Part shown: positions 16,110-24,041 of the stretch, piece by piece
Layout of the letters: each line of letters opens with the position of its first letter
How positions within the stretch are numbered: the stretch's first letter is position 1
Source: VRUE01 sp963697805
GTDB lineage: Bacteria > Actinomycetota > Thermoleophilia > Solirubrobacterales > 70-9
Reading direction: 5' to 3'
Length of the DNA stretch: 64,000 bases
Assembly (NCBI GenBank): GCA_963697805.1
Contig: CAVOPB010000002.1
Span: forward strand, 1,054,001 to 1,118,000
Position numbers and translations under genes: made by a program
Notes under the pieces: generated by a model
The model's database searches: none
What the model was told of the DNA's origin: nothing
What the model saw: the letters and a program-made list of their open reading frames with translations, nothing else

Positions 16110-17242
16110 CGATCGATTTCGAGGCAGAGGGGCTCCTCGACGGCGTCGAGGGCGACGCGCGTGCGGCTCGGCTCGAGCTCCTCGAACGGCTGAGCTCCGA
16201 AGGGGTCTCGCTGGAGGAGCTCCACGAGGCGGTCGCTGGGGCGCGGCTGACGCTGCTACCCGTCGAGCGCGCGCTGGCGGGCGACGGCCCCCGCTACACC
16301 CCGCGTGAAATCTCCGAGCTCTCCGGCGTCGACCTCGATCTGCTCCAGCGCGCCACCGCGGCGATCGGCATCCCCTATCCCGGTCCCGACAGCCAGACGC
16401 TCACCGAGGCAGAGCTCGACGCGGCCCACCGCGTCCGCGCCTTCCTCGATGCCGGCCTGCCCGAGGACGGCATCATCCAGGTCGCGCGGACGATCGGGAC
16501 CGGGACCGCGCGGATCGCTGCCGCCAACCGGGAGCTGACTGTGCGGACGATGATGCAGCCGGGCGACACCGAGCGCGACCTTGCGCTTCGCTTCGCCGGG
16601 GCCGCCGAGTATCTGATGCCGCTGATCGAGCCGACCTTGGTCTACGCGCTGCGCGCCCACACGCTCGAGCAGGTCCGCCGCGACGTGATCGGCGCCGCCG
16701 ACCTCGCCTCCGGGGAGATCCGCGGCACCGCCGATGTCGCGGTCTGCTTCGCCGACCTCGTCGAGTTCACAAGGCTCGGCGAGGAGATCGCCCCGGAGGA
16801 ACTCGGCTCGGTGGCCGGCAGGTTCGAGGAGATGGCGGTCGAGGTCGCGACGCCGCCGGTACGCCTGGTGAAGATGATCGGCGACGCGGCGATGATGGTC
16901 TCGAGTGAGCCCGAGCCGATGCTCGAAGCAGCCGTCGGCCTGATCGAGGCCGCCGAGGCAAAAGGGGACGAGTTCCCGTTCCTGCGCGCCGGCATCGCCT
17001 TCGGTCCCGCGATCGCGCAGTCCGGCGACTACTACGGCAGCTGCGTCAACAGGGCGAGCCGGATCACCGGGATCGCCCGGCCCGGAAGCGTCCTCGTCGA
17101 CGAGGCGACGAAGGAGACGGTGGGGGAGGGCTACGACTACTCCTACGCCGGCGAGCGCCGTCTCAAGGGCTTCGACTCCCCTTACAAGCTGTTCCGCGCT
17201 CGCCGTGCGGGCGCGCCCCACGATAGGCTCGCCGCGCCATGA
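16106..17242 (+). CDS. class III adenylate cyclase with N-terminal regulatory domain
   Basis: Makes cAMP from ATP. At 378 aa it has a helical N-terminal half (residues 1 to about 200) resembling the autoinhibitory, pH-sensing domain of mycobacterial Rv1264/Rv2212. A cyclase homology domain follows. Visible motifs are CFADLVEFTRLGE (first metal Asp), LVKMIGDAAMMVS (second metal Asp) and GDYYGSCVNRASRI (transition-state Asn and Arg region). It overlaps the gamma-glutamyltransferase stop by 4 bp. Its own stop TGA (17240-17242) is built into the start of a dispersed repeat (ATGA). Confidence 0.88.
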   Translation: MTIDFEAEGLLDGVEGDARAARLELLERLSSEGVSLEELHEAVAGARLTLLPVERALAGDGPRYTPREISELSGVDLDLLQRATAAIGIPYPGPDSQTLTEAELDAAHRVRAFLDAGLPEDGIIQVARTIGTGTARIAAANRELTVRTMMQPGDTERDLALRFAGAAEYLMPLIEPTLVYALRAHTLEQVRRDVIGAADLASGEIRGTADVAVCFADLVEFTRLGEEIAPEELGSVAGRFEEMAVEVATPPVRLVKMIGDAAMMVSSEPEPMLEAAVGLIEAAEAKGDEFPFLRAGIAFGPAIAQSGDYYGSCVNRASRITGIARPGSVLVDEATKETVGEGYDYSYAGERRLKGFDSPYKLFRARRAGAPHDRLAAP

Positions 17243-17310
17243 GCGCGGAGCGAGCAAGCGTGCATATCTGTTTCTTCGCGCCGCGAGCGAAGCGCGAGAC
17301 ATTGCCTTGA
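17239..17310 (+). repeat. dispersed MSAER element, copy a (mini-ORF bridging two genes)
   Basis: ATGAGCGCGGAGCGAGC and GCGAGCGAAGCGCGA flank a variable centre. The element reads as a 23-codon ORF that starts MSAERASV. Its ATG overlaps the cyclase stop as ATGA, and its TGA (17308-17310) overlaps the TTG start of the next gene as TTGA. No ribosome site of its own is evident. Other copies are at 36819, 37299 and 60272. Confidence 0.6.
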
Positions 17311-17990
17311 GCCTGGTCTCCTACTCGCTAGATGACGGCGTCGCGTCCATCGTCATGGACGACGGCAAGGTCAACGCCCTCTCGCCGGCGATGCTGGCCG
17401 AGCTCGCGTCTGCCCTCGACCGCGCCGAGGAGGACGAGGCGATCGTCCTGATTACCGGACGCGAGCAGATCCTCTCGGCCGGATTCGACCTCAAGTCGCT
17501 GCCCGAGCATCCGAAGGAGATGCTCGGGGCCGGCGCCAGGCTCGCCGAGCGGCTGCTCTCGTTTCCCGCGCCGGTCGTGATCGCCTGCAACGGCAACGCG
17601 ATCGCGATGGCGGCCTTCATGCTTCTCTCCGCCGACGTGCGGATCGGGGTCGGCGGCGATTTCCGGATCGGCCTCAACGAGGTCGCGATCGGGTTGACGA
17701 TTCCGTGGTTCGGGATCTCCGTCGCCCGCCATCGCCTGGCGCGGCCCTACTTCGATCGCTGCACCGTCACCGGGGCGATGCTCGACCCCGAGGAGGCCCT
17801 CAGCGGGGGGTTCCTCGACCAGGTCGTCAGCGGCGACGAACTGCCCACGGCCGCCGGCGAAGCAACCGCCTATCTCAAGACGCTGAACCGGGATGCCCAC
17901 CGTGCGACGAAGCTTCGCGTCCGCGAGGAGGCGCTCGCCGGAGTCCGCGACGGGATCGAGCGGATCGAAAGCCCCGACCGCGAGTGGTGA
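17307..17990 (+). CDS. enoyl-CoA hydratase/isomerase (crotonase) family protein
   Basis: This 227-aa crotonase-fold protein starts MSLVSYSLDDGVASIVMDDG. The oxyanion-hole segments are AGFDLKSL and NGNAIAMAAFMLLSADVRI. The catalytic Glu positions of true hydratases are not obvious: the second Glu region reads IGLNEVAIGLTIP with an N-E pair. Specificity therefore cannot be set. I chose TTG 17307 because the family N-terminus begins there; upstream in-frame sequence is repeat DNA and the cyclase gene. The start overlaps the mini-ORF stop. Confidence 0.82.
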   Translation: MSLVSYSLDDGVASIVMDDGKVNALSPAMLAELASALDRAEEDEAIVLITGREQILSAGFDLKSLPEHPKEMLGAGARLAERLLSFPAPVVIACNGNAIAMAAFMLLSADVRIGVGGDFRIGLNEVAIGLTIPWFGISVARHRLARPYFDRCTVTGAMLDPEEALSGGFLDQVVSGDELPTAAGEATAYLKTLNRDAHRATKLRVREEALAGVRDGIERIESPDREW

Positions 17991-18016
17991 GCGCCGAGTT
18001 GTGGTGAGGGTCGAGT

Positions 18017-18051
18017 TTGCGTTTGCCGTCGTTATTCGACGGCAAACGCAA
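18017..18051. repeat. perfect 15-bp palindrome between convergent genes
   Basis: TTGCGTTTGCCGTCG (18017-18031) and its exact complement (18037-18051) flank the 5-nt loop TTATT, between the stops of the crotonase gene (17990) and the leftward methyltransferase (18079). It could act as a bidirectional terminator, but no T-tract follows either side. It resembles other long palindromes in the window. Confidence 0.65.
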
Positions 18052-18078
18052 GTTCGGCACTAAGCCTGCCGTTCAGCA

Positions 18079-18996
18079 CTAGGCCGGGCGGCGGCCGGAG
18101 GCGAGCAGGTTGTAGAAGAGCTCGGCGGGGAGGCGGGGCTCGAGCAGCCGCGAGTCGACCTTCTGCAGGGCGATGTAGCTGTTGAAAGCGAACTTGCGCC
18201 AGCTCCATGAGACTGATTCGGGCTCGGCGGAGGACTCGAGCGTCCGCAGGCTCCAGCCCCAGGCGTTGGCGAGCAGCTCCTCGCCGCACACCCGGCGCTG
18301 CTCGAACCCGGAGTCGCGCAGCAGGCGGCGCAGGTCGGTCGGCGCGAAGGCGTGAACGTCGACCTCGCCCTCGAGCGCGTGGCTGTGGGAGATCTCGGCC
18401 TCGGGGACGCCGCGGGGGCGGGCGCCGACCGCGGTCCGCCAGACGGGGGCGGCGATCATCCCCGCCCGCTTCGGGATCTCGGCCAGCCGGTCTCCGTATC
18501 GGGAGGGCTCGCCGGCGAAGGCGATCGCGCCCCCCGGGCGCAGCACCCGCCGGAACTCGGAGAAGGCGCGCTCGACGTCGGGGATGTGGTGGAGGACGGC
18601 GTGGCCGAAGACGATGTCGAAGCTCTCATCCTCGAAGGGGAGTTCCTCGGCCTCGGTCGCGACCGTGCTGACGCTGACGCCGATCTCCGCGGCCGTCCCT
18701 TCGAGCCGCGCCAACATGCCCGCCGAGATGTCGGTCGCGGTGAGGCGCTCGACGATCCCGAGCTGGACCAGGTTGAGCGAGAAGTAGCCGGTACCCGAAC
18801 CGATCTCGAGGCCGTCGCCGAAGCGCTCGCCGTCGAGCCCCCCGAGCGCCTTCGAGAGCTTCAGCCGCACCTGCCGCTGCCCGGTCGCGCCGAAGTCGAT
18901 GCCCCACTTGGCGTCGTATTCGTCGGCCGCCGCGTCGTGGTAGCGGGTGTTGACGTCCTTGATGTGCGCGGGCGTTGCCGTCGGCGAGGCGGGCAT
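18079..18996 (-). CDS. class I SAM-dependent methyltransferase
   Basis: The 305-aa protein has motif I LEIGSGTGYFSLNL, post-I LTATDISAGML, DIVFGHAVLHHIPDVERAF (motif IV/V region) and RRVLRPGGAIAFAGEP, all typical of UbiE-like methyltransferases. The C-terminal third is unfamiliar. I chose ATG 18996 (MPASPTATPAHI): a TAGAGT -10 box lies 8 nt upstream on the minus strand (19005-19010), and further in-frame sequence runs into a palindrome. The substrate is unknown. Confidence 0.82.
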   Translation of the reverse strand: MPASPTATPAHIKDVNTRYHDAAADEYDAKWGIDFGATGQRQVRLKLSKALGGLDGERFGDGLEIGSGTGYFSLNLVQLGIVERLTATDISAGMLARLEGTAAEIGVSVSTVATEAEELPFEDESFDIVFGHAVLHHIPDVERAFSEFRRVLRPGGAIAFAGEPSRYGDRLAEIPKRAGMIAAPVWRTAVGARPRGVPEAEISHSHALEGEVDVHAFAPTDLRRLLRDSGFEQRRVCGEELLANAWGWSLRTLESSAEPESVSWSWRKFAFNSYIALQKVDSRLLEPRLPAELFYNLLASGRRPA

Positions 18997-19004
18997 GGCG
19001 CGCC

Positions 19005-19010
19005 ACTCTA
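19005..19010 (-). promoter_or_regulatory. -10 box for leaderless methyltransferase transcript
   Basis: On the minus strand TAGAGT lies 8 nt before ATG 18996, which would put the transcript start at or within 1-2 nt of the start codon. Confidence 0.45.
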
Positions 19011-19015
19011 GCTGC

Positions 19016-19058
19016 GCCGTCGAGGTTAGGGGCGCCATGCGCCCCTAACCTCGACGGC
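19016..19058. repeat. perfect 20-bp palindrome between divergent genes
   Basis: GCCGTCGAGGTTAGGGGCGC (19016-19035) and its exact complement (19039-19058) flank a 3-nt loop CAT. The palindrome lies between the methyltransferase start and the secreted propeller start. Its core GTTAGGGGC recurs in the palindrome at 51599-51652. Confidence 0.75.
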
Positions 19059-19082
19059 ATTGCGGCTAGTACCGTCTCAGGC

Positions 19083-20591
19083 GTGAAGAGAGCCGCAGTC
19101 GTGATCGCGCTGGCCGTCTTGGTGCAGACGGCAGCCACCGCACAGGCCTCCGACCAGATCTTCTGGGCGAACTTCGTCACCGACAAGATCTCGCACGCCA
19201 ACATCGACGGCAGCGGCGGGGTGGTCGACCTCAACACCACCGGCGCGACGACCGATGTGCCGTACGGCACCGCCATCGACCCGGTGGAGGGTCGTGTGTA
19301 CTGGGCCAACAGCACCGGCACGAAGATCTCCTGGGCAAGCCTCGACGGGACCGGGGGCGGGGACCTCGCCACCGGTGCCGCGACCGTGTCCGGGCCGCAG
19401 GGGGTTTCGATCGACGTCGCCGCAAGAAAGGCCTACTGGCTGAACGACGGCGGCGACAAAGTGTCGTGGGCAAACCTTGACGGAAGCGGTGGAGGGGATC
19501 TCGACACCGGTGCCGCGCCGATCGACCCTCCGGGCGGGCTCGCGGTCAACCCGGCGGCGGGAAAGGTCTACTGGACGAATTGGGGCTTCATCGGCGACGG
19601 CTGGATCTCGTACGCGAATCTCGATGGAAGTGGCGGAGGAAAACTGCCGGTCTCGGGCGCGAACCTGGAAACGCCGTTCGGGATAGCGATCGACGCTGGC
19701 GCCGGGCGGCTCTACTGGGTCAACGACGTCCCCGGAGTCGCTTCCTCGGCCAACCTCGACGGCAGCGGCGCCTCCGATCTCGACGATCGCGGGCTCGAAA
19801 TCAACGGCCCATACGGGCTCGCGCTTGACCCCGAAGCCGGGAAGCTCTACCTGGCAAATACGGTGGAATCCGAGAGCCTCGCGTTCCTGCGGACCGACGG
19901 GACCGGTGGCGCCACGCTCCCGTTCGAGGTTGCGAACGGCAGCGCCCCCAACTTCCCGGCGCTGCTCTTCGATCCGCGTCCGAGGGGCGCCCCGAGCGTT
20001 GGACGAGCCGACATCGTCCTCAAGGCGAAAGTGAGGAAGAAGGGCGGGGGCAAACGCTTATCCGGCAAAGTCGTCGGCGTTGGCCTCCGGTGCGCCCCCG
20101 GAAAATGGGCCGGCGACCTCGTCGAGGCCTTCCTCTACCGGGCGCCGCTCTCGACTTCGGTCCAGTGGACCAGGGACGGCAGCGACATCCCGGGCGCAAC
20201 CTCAGCCGACTTCAGCACGAGCTCGGTCGGCAACTACCGCTGCCGGGAATCGGCGACGAATCGCGCCGGCTCGGCCTCGCAGCTCTCGTCAGTTGCGGCC
20301 TTCTTCAAGGTAGGCGGTGCGAAGCTGAACAAGCGCAAGGGGACGGCGAAGCTCTCGGTCGAGCTCCCACCGGGCGGCCGGCTCACGGCGTCCAGCGGGG
20401 GAATGGTCAAACGGGCGACCGAGGCCGCGGGCAAGCGGACGATCCTGATCAAGCCGATAGGTCGGGAAAAGGCGAGGCTCGGCGACACCGGCAGGGCAAC
20501 GATCAAAGTGACCCTCAACTTCAAACCGGCGGGCGGCCCGGTGGTCGGCCAGAGCGCCAGAGTCGCCCTGAAAAAGCGGCTTCCTCGTTAG
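19083..20591 (+). CDS. secreted YWTD-type beta-propeller protein
   Basis: The GTG start gives a clear signal peptide (KRAAVVIALAVLVQTAATAQA). About six repeats of roughly 45 residues follow, with the pattern IxWANxxxxKISxANLDGSG..L...A......GIAIDP..G+VYW, which match LDL-receptor class B (YWTD-like) propeller blades. The last 180 residues are a basic Gly/Lys-rich domain with an Ig-like segment (YRCRESATNRAGSAS). It is probably extracellular or wall-associated. Specific binding partners are unknown. Related proteins are frequent in soil actinobacteria. Confidence 0.82.
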   Translation: MKRAAVVIALAVLVQTAATAQASDQIFWANFVTDKISHANIDGSGGVVDLNTTGATTDVPYGTAIDPVEGRVYWANSTGTKISWASLDGTGGGDLATGAATVSGPQGVSIDVAARKAYWLNDGGDKVSWANLDGSGGGDLDTGAAPIDPPGGLAVNPAAGKVYWTNWGFIGDGWISYANLDGSGGGKLPVSGANLETPFGIAIDAGAGRLYWVNDVPGVASSANLDGSGASDLDDRGLEINGPYGLALDPEAGKLYLANTVESESLAFLRTDGTGGATLPFEVANGSAPNFPALLFDPRPRGAPSVGRADIVLKAKVRKKGGGKRLSGKVVGVGLRCAPGKWAGDLVEAFLYRAPLSTSVQWTRDGSDIPGATSADFSTSSVGNYRCRESATNRAGSASQLSSVAAFFKVGGAKLNKRKGTAKLSVELPPGGRLTASSGGMVKRATEAAGKRTILIKPIGREKARLGDTGRATIKVTLNFKPAGGPVVGQSARVALKKRLPR

Positions 20592-20605
20592 CGGTTCCCC
20601 AGGCG

Positions 20606-21367
20606 ATGGTCGACCACTACGTCCAGAGTGGCCAGCCCGATGGCGTGCCGCCGTTGGAGCTGACCGGCGAGCGGACCCTGCCGGACGTCCCGGAGGAGAA
20701 CTACTGGTACCGACGTCACCTCGTCGTCTACGAGTCGATCGCCCGCCGCGTGGCCGGCAAGCGGGTGGTCGACATGGCCTGCGGTGAGGGCTACGGCTCC
20801 GACGTTCTCGCCGGCTCGGCGCAGAGTGTGGTCGGCGTCGACGCCAACCCCGAGGCCCACGAGCACGCGCGGCTCCGGTATGTGCGCCCCAATCTGCGCT
20901 TCGAGCGCGACCTGGTCGAGAGCTTCTCCGAGCCCTGCGACGCGGTCGTCTTCCTGCAGACGATCGAGCACGTCGAGGACGCCGGCGCGATCCTCGAGCA
21001 CTTCTCCTCGATGCTCGCGCCCGGCGGCATCGCCTACATCTCGACGCCCAATCTGCTGACGCTGGCGCCCCCCGGGGCGGAGAAGTCGGACAACCCCTGG
21101 CACGTCCACGAGTACCGGGCGGCCGAGTTCGAGGCCCTCTGCCGCGACCACTTCGAGCGGGTCGAGGTCCTCGGCCTCTTCCACGCCCGCCGGCTCCGCG
21201 CCCACGAGCTCGCGATCAGAGCCGGCTGGGACCGGCTTCATAAGGCCCTGCGCCTCACCACGCCCTTCTACGACCGCTTCACTCCGGCGATCGCCACCTC
21301 CGACTTCGCGCTCCGCGCAGGCGATCTCGACCGGGCGCTTGACTTCCTCGCCGTCTGTCATGCCTGA
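20606..21367 (+). CDS. SAM-dependent methyltransferase of polysaccharide cluster (Rv3030-like)
   Basis: This 253-aa methyltransferase has motif I VVDMACGEGYGSDVLA, post-I VVGVDANPEAHEHA, AVVFLQTIEHVEDAGA, and SMLAPGGIAYISTPN. The order methyltransferase, GH57, GT4 matches Rv3030-Rv3031-Rv3032 of M. tuberculosis, where the cluster makes methylglucose lipopolysaccharide. I infer methylation of a glucan or related polysaccharide. The stop overlaps the GH57 start by 8 bp. Confidence 0.82.
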   Translation: MVDHYVQSGQPDGVPPLELTGERTLPDVPEENYWYRRHLVVYESIARRVAGKRVVDMACGEGYGSDVLAGSAQSVVGVDANPEAHEHARLRYVRPNLRFERDLVESFSEPCDAVVFLQTIEHVEDAGAILEHFSSMLAPGGIAYISTPNLLTLAPPGAEKSDNPWHVHEYRAAEFEALCRDHFERVEVLGLFHARRLRAHELAIRAGWDRLHKALRLTTPFYDRFTPAIATSDFALRAGDLDRALDFLAVCHA

Positions 21368-22771
21368 GGAGCCCTTCGCCGGCGACCTGGCGATCGTCCT
21401 CCATTCCCACATGCCCTACGTCGAGGGCTTCGGGACCTATCCGTTCGGCGAGGAGTGGCTGTTCGACGCGGTCGTGCGCTCGCACCTGCCGGTGCTCAAG
21501 GTCGCCGAGCGGTTGACGATGACCGTCACCCCGGTGCTGGCCGACCAGCTCGAGGACGCCGGGGCGCGGGAACGGCTGCGGGAGTTCCTCATCGGCCTCC
21601 GGATCGAGGCGGCCGAAGCGGACCTCGACCAGGTGCCGCCCGAGTGTCGCGAGGCCTGCGAGGCCGAGCTGGATCGCTACCGGCACGCCCTCGAGCTGCT
21701 CGACGCCGTCGGCGGCGACCCGCTGCGGGCCTTCCGCGAGGCGGCGGACTCCGGACGGGTCGAGCTCGCCGCCTCCGCTGCGACCCACGCCGTGCTGCCG
21801 ATGCTCGCGACCCGCCCGGGCAGGCGCCTCCAGCTCGACGCAGGGATCCGTTCGCACCGGCGGCGCTTCGGATGGGGCGGTGGCTTCTGGCTTCCCGAGT
21901 GCGCCTACGTCCCCGGCCTCGAGGCGACGCTCGGCGAGCAGGGGGTGCGCTGGTTCTGCGTCGACCAGAGCGCCCACCGCGAGCCGCTGGACGCGCTGAC
22001 CCCGGTCGCCACCGCCGCCGGCCCGACGGCGCTGCCGATCGATTGGGAGGCGGTGGGCTGGCTCTGGTCCCTCGACGGCTATCCGTCCGACCCGGCCTAC
22101 GCCCAGTTCGCGGGGAAGTCGCTGCGGGGGATCAGGATCTGGAAGGTGGGGGAGGGGCCTATGAGCCGGACGCGGCGAAGGCGGCGATCCGGCGCCAGGC
22201 GGACGAGTTCCTCGCCGCCGCCGCCGCCCGCCTGCGCGAGTTCTCGACCGCGAGGGGGCGGCGCGGGCTGTTGGTGTTCGCAATCGACACCGAGCTGCTC
22301 GGCCACTGGTGGTCGGAGGGCGCGGCCTGGCTCGGGGAGGTGGTCGCGCGGGCCGGCTCGGCCGGTGTCCGGCTCCTGACCGCGAGCGAGGCGATCGCCG
22401 AGCACGAGGCCGAGCGGATCCCGCTGGAGGCGTCGACCTGGGGAGAGGGGAAGGACCTCAGCACCTGGGACTCGCCACCCGTGGCCGATCTCGCCTGGGG
22501 CGCCAGGCGCCTCGAGCTGCGGGTGTTGCGGGCGCTATCGAGGGGACTGCGCGGGCCGGCCGCGATGCGCGCGGCGCGGGAGCTACTCGCGGCTCAGGCG
22601 AGCGATTGGGCCTTCCTCGACCGCCGCGGCGAGGCGGGCGACTACGCGTTCCAGCGCGCCACGGACCATGCCGAGGCTGCTCTCGAGGCCATAGACTCAG
22701 GCTCTGCAACCGATCCGCACATGCGCTCGCTAGCCCCGGACCTGAGCATCTCACCGCTCCTTCAGCCCTGA
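21360..22771 (+). pseudogene. GH57 alpha-glucan branching enzyme, interrupted by a -1 frameshift
   Basis: The first frame (ATG 21360 to about 22157) encodes VLHSHMPYVEGFGTYPFGEEWLFDA and GGFWLPECAYVPGLE, the latter with the GH57 catalytic Glu. The downstream frame, from about 22157 to the stop at 22771, encodes LLVFAIDTELLGHWWSEG with the catalytic Asp, and a helical C-terminus. The frames join if one G is re-read or added in GGGGGAGGGG (22148-22157), giving WKVGEGAYEPDAA. The joined length of about 470 aa is near that expected for Rv3031-type enzymes. Possible causes are a sequencing or assembly error in the G run, a real mutation or a programmed shift. Confidence 0.82.
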
Positions 22772-22781
22772 CGCAGGTCCG

Positions 22782-24041
22782 ATGACCCGTGTTCTCATCC
22801 TCTCCTGGGAGTACCCGCCGCTCATCGAGGGCGGCCTCGCCCGCCACGTCCGCAAGCTCTCCGAGGCGCTTGTCGAGCGCGACGTCGAGGTCCACGTCCT
22901 CACCCGTGGCGGTGAGGAGTCGCCGGCCGAAGAGCGGATGAACGGCGTCTTCGTCCATCGCATCCGCGAGCCGCAGCGCCCGACCGATCTCGGCGAGTTC
23001 GTCGCCTGGGTCGAGCGGATGAACTCCGACATGCTGGCGAGCGGGGTCGAGCTCGGCGACCGCATCGAATTCGACCTCGTCCACGGCCACGACTGGCTCG
23101 TCGCCAACGCCTGCGATCACCTCGCAAAGCGCTTCGATGCGCCGCTGGTGACGACGATTCACGCGACCGAGCACGGTCGCCACCAGGGCTGGGTCGAAAA
23201 GCACCCGCAGCGATACATCCATGAGGTCGAGCGCTGGATCACGAACCGCGCCGAGCGGGTGATCGCCTGCTCGCAGTACATGCGCGAACAGATCGCCGAC
23301 ATCTTCGCCGTCGAGGAAAAGCGGGTGAGCGTGATCCCGAACGGGATCGACCCCGACGACCTCCAGCCGCAGGACCCCGCGGAGCTGACCCGCCTGCGCT
23401 CGGAGTTCGCGGCGCCGGATGAGAAGCTCGTGCTCCTGATCGGCCGCCTCGTCTACGAGAAGGGCTTCCAGCTCGCCCTCGAGGCGATGCCGCGCCTGAT
23501 CGAGGAGGCGCCGGGCACCAGGTTCCTGGTCGCCGGCTCGGGGACCCACGAGGCCGAGCTCCACCGCCAGGCCGAGGAGCTCGGCCTGATGGAGCACGGC
23601 ACCTTCCTCGGCTGGATCGGGGACGACGTCCTGCACTCGCTCTACCGGATCGCCGACCTCACCGTGGTCCCCTCGATCTACGAGCCGTTCGGGCTCGTCG
23701 CGCTCGAGGCGATGGCCTCGGGCTGCCCCTGCATCGTCGCCGACACCGGCGGCCTGCGTGAGGTCGTCCCCCACGAGGAGGTCGGCCTCCGCTTCCGCGC
23801 CCGCGATCCCGATGCGCTGGCCAAGGTCGCGATCCGGGTCCTCTGCGACGACGAGCTCGGGCGGCGGCTGGTCGCCGAAGCCTACGAGCACCTGCGCCGC
23901 TTCGACTGGGGCGACGTCGCCGAGCAGACGGTGGTCGTCTACGCCGACCTCATTCGGGGATCGGAAGCGTCGTCTCGGCGGCCGGATCAGGCTCGACCGG
24001 GTGCGGCCAGCGCAGGTCCCGCGGCTCCTCGCGCATCCTGA
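22782..24041 (+). CDS. GT4 glycosyltransferase (Rv3032-like alpha-glucan elongation)
   Basis: The 419-aa GT-B enzyme has an N-terminal LILSWEYPPLIEGGLARHV glycine loop, HGHDWLVANAC, SVIPNGID, LLIGRLVYEKGFQLALEAM, and the nucleotide-sugar donor motif PSIYEPFGLVALEAMASG with the EX7E pattern. By analogy with Rv3032 it would extend alpha-1,4-glucan from activated glucose in the cytoplasm. The last 92 bp overlap the convergent acyltransferase gene, and the C-terminal 30 residues look like antisense of that gene. Confidence 0.88.
   Translation: MTRVLILSWEYPPLIEGGLARHVRKLSEALVERDVEVHVLTRGGEESPAEERMNGVFVHRIREPQRPTDLGEFVAWVERMNSDMLASGVELGDRIEFDLVHGHDWLVANACDHLAKRFDAPLVTTIHATEHGRHQGWVEKHPQRYIHEVERWITNRAERVIACSQYMREQIADIFAVEEKRVSVIPNGIDPDDLQPQDPAELTRLRSEFAAPDEKLVLLIGRLVYEKGFQLALEAMPRLIEEAPGTRFLVAGSGTHEAELHRQAEELGLMEHGTFLGWIGDDVLHSLYRIADLTVVPSIYEPFGLVALEAMASGCPCIVADTGGLREVVPHEEVGLRFRARDPDALAKVAIRVLCDDELGRRLVAEAYEHLRRFDWGDVAEQTVVVYADLIRGSEASSRRPDQARPGAASAGPAAPRAS

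Noticed and set aside
18017..18051. Classical intrinsic terminator
   Set aside because: The stem is strong but there is no T-tract on either strand, so I list it as a palindrome with possible terminator function.
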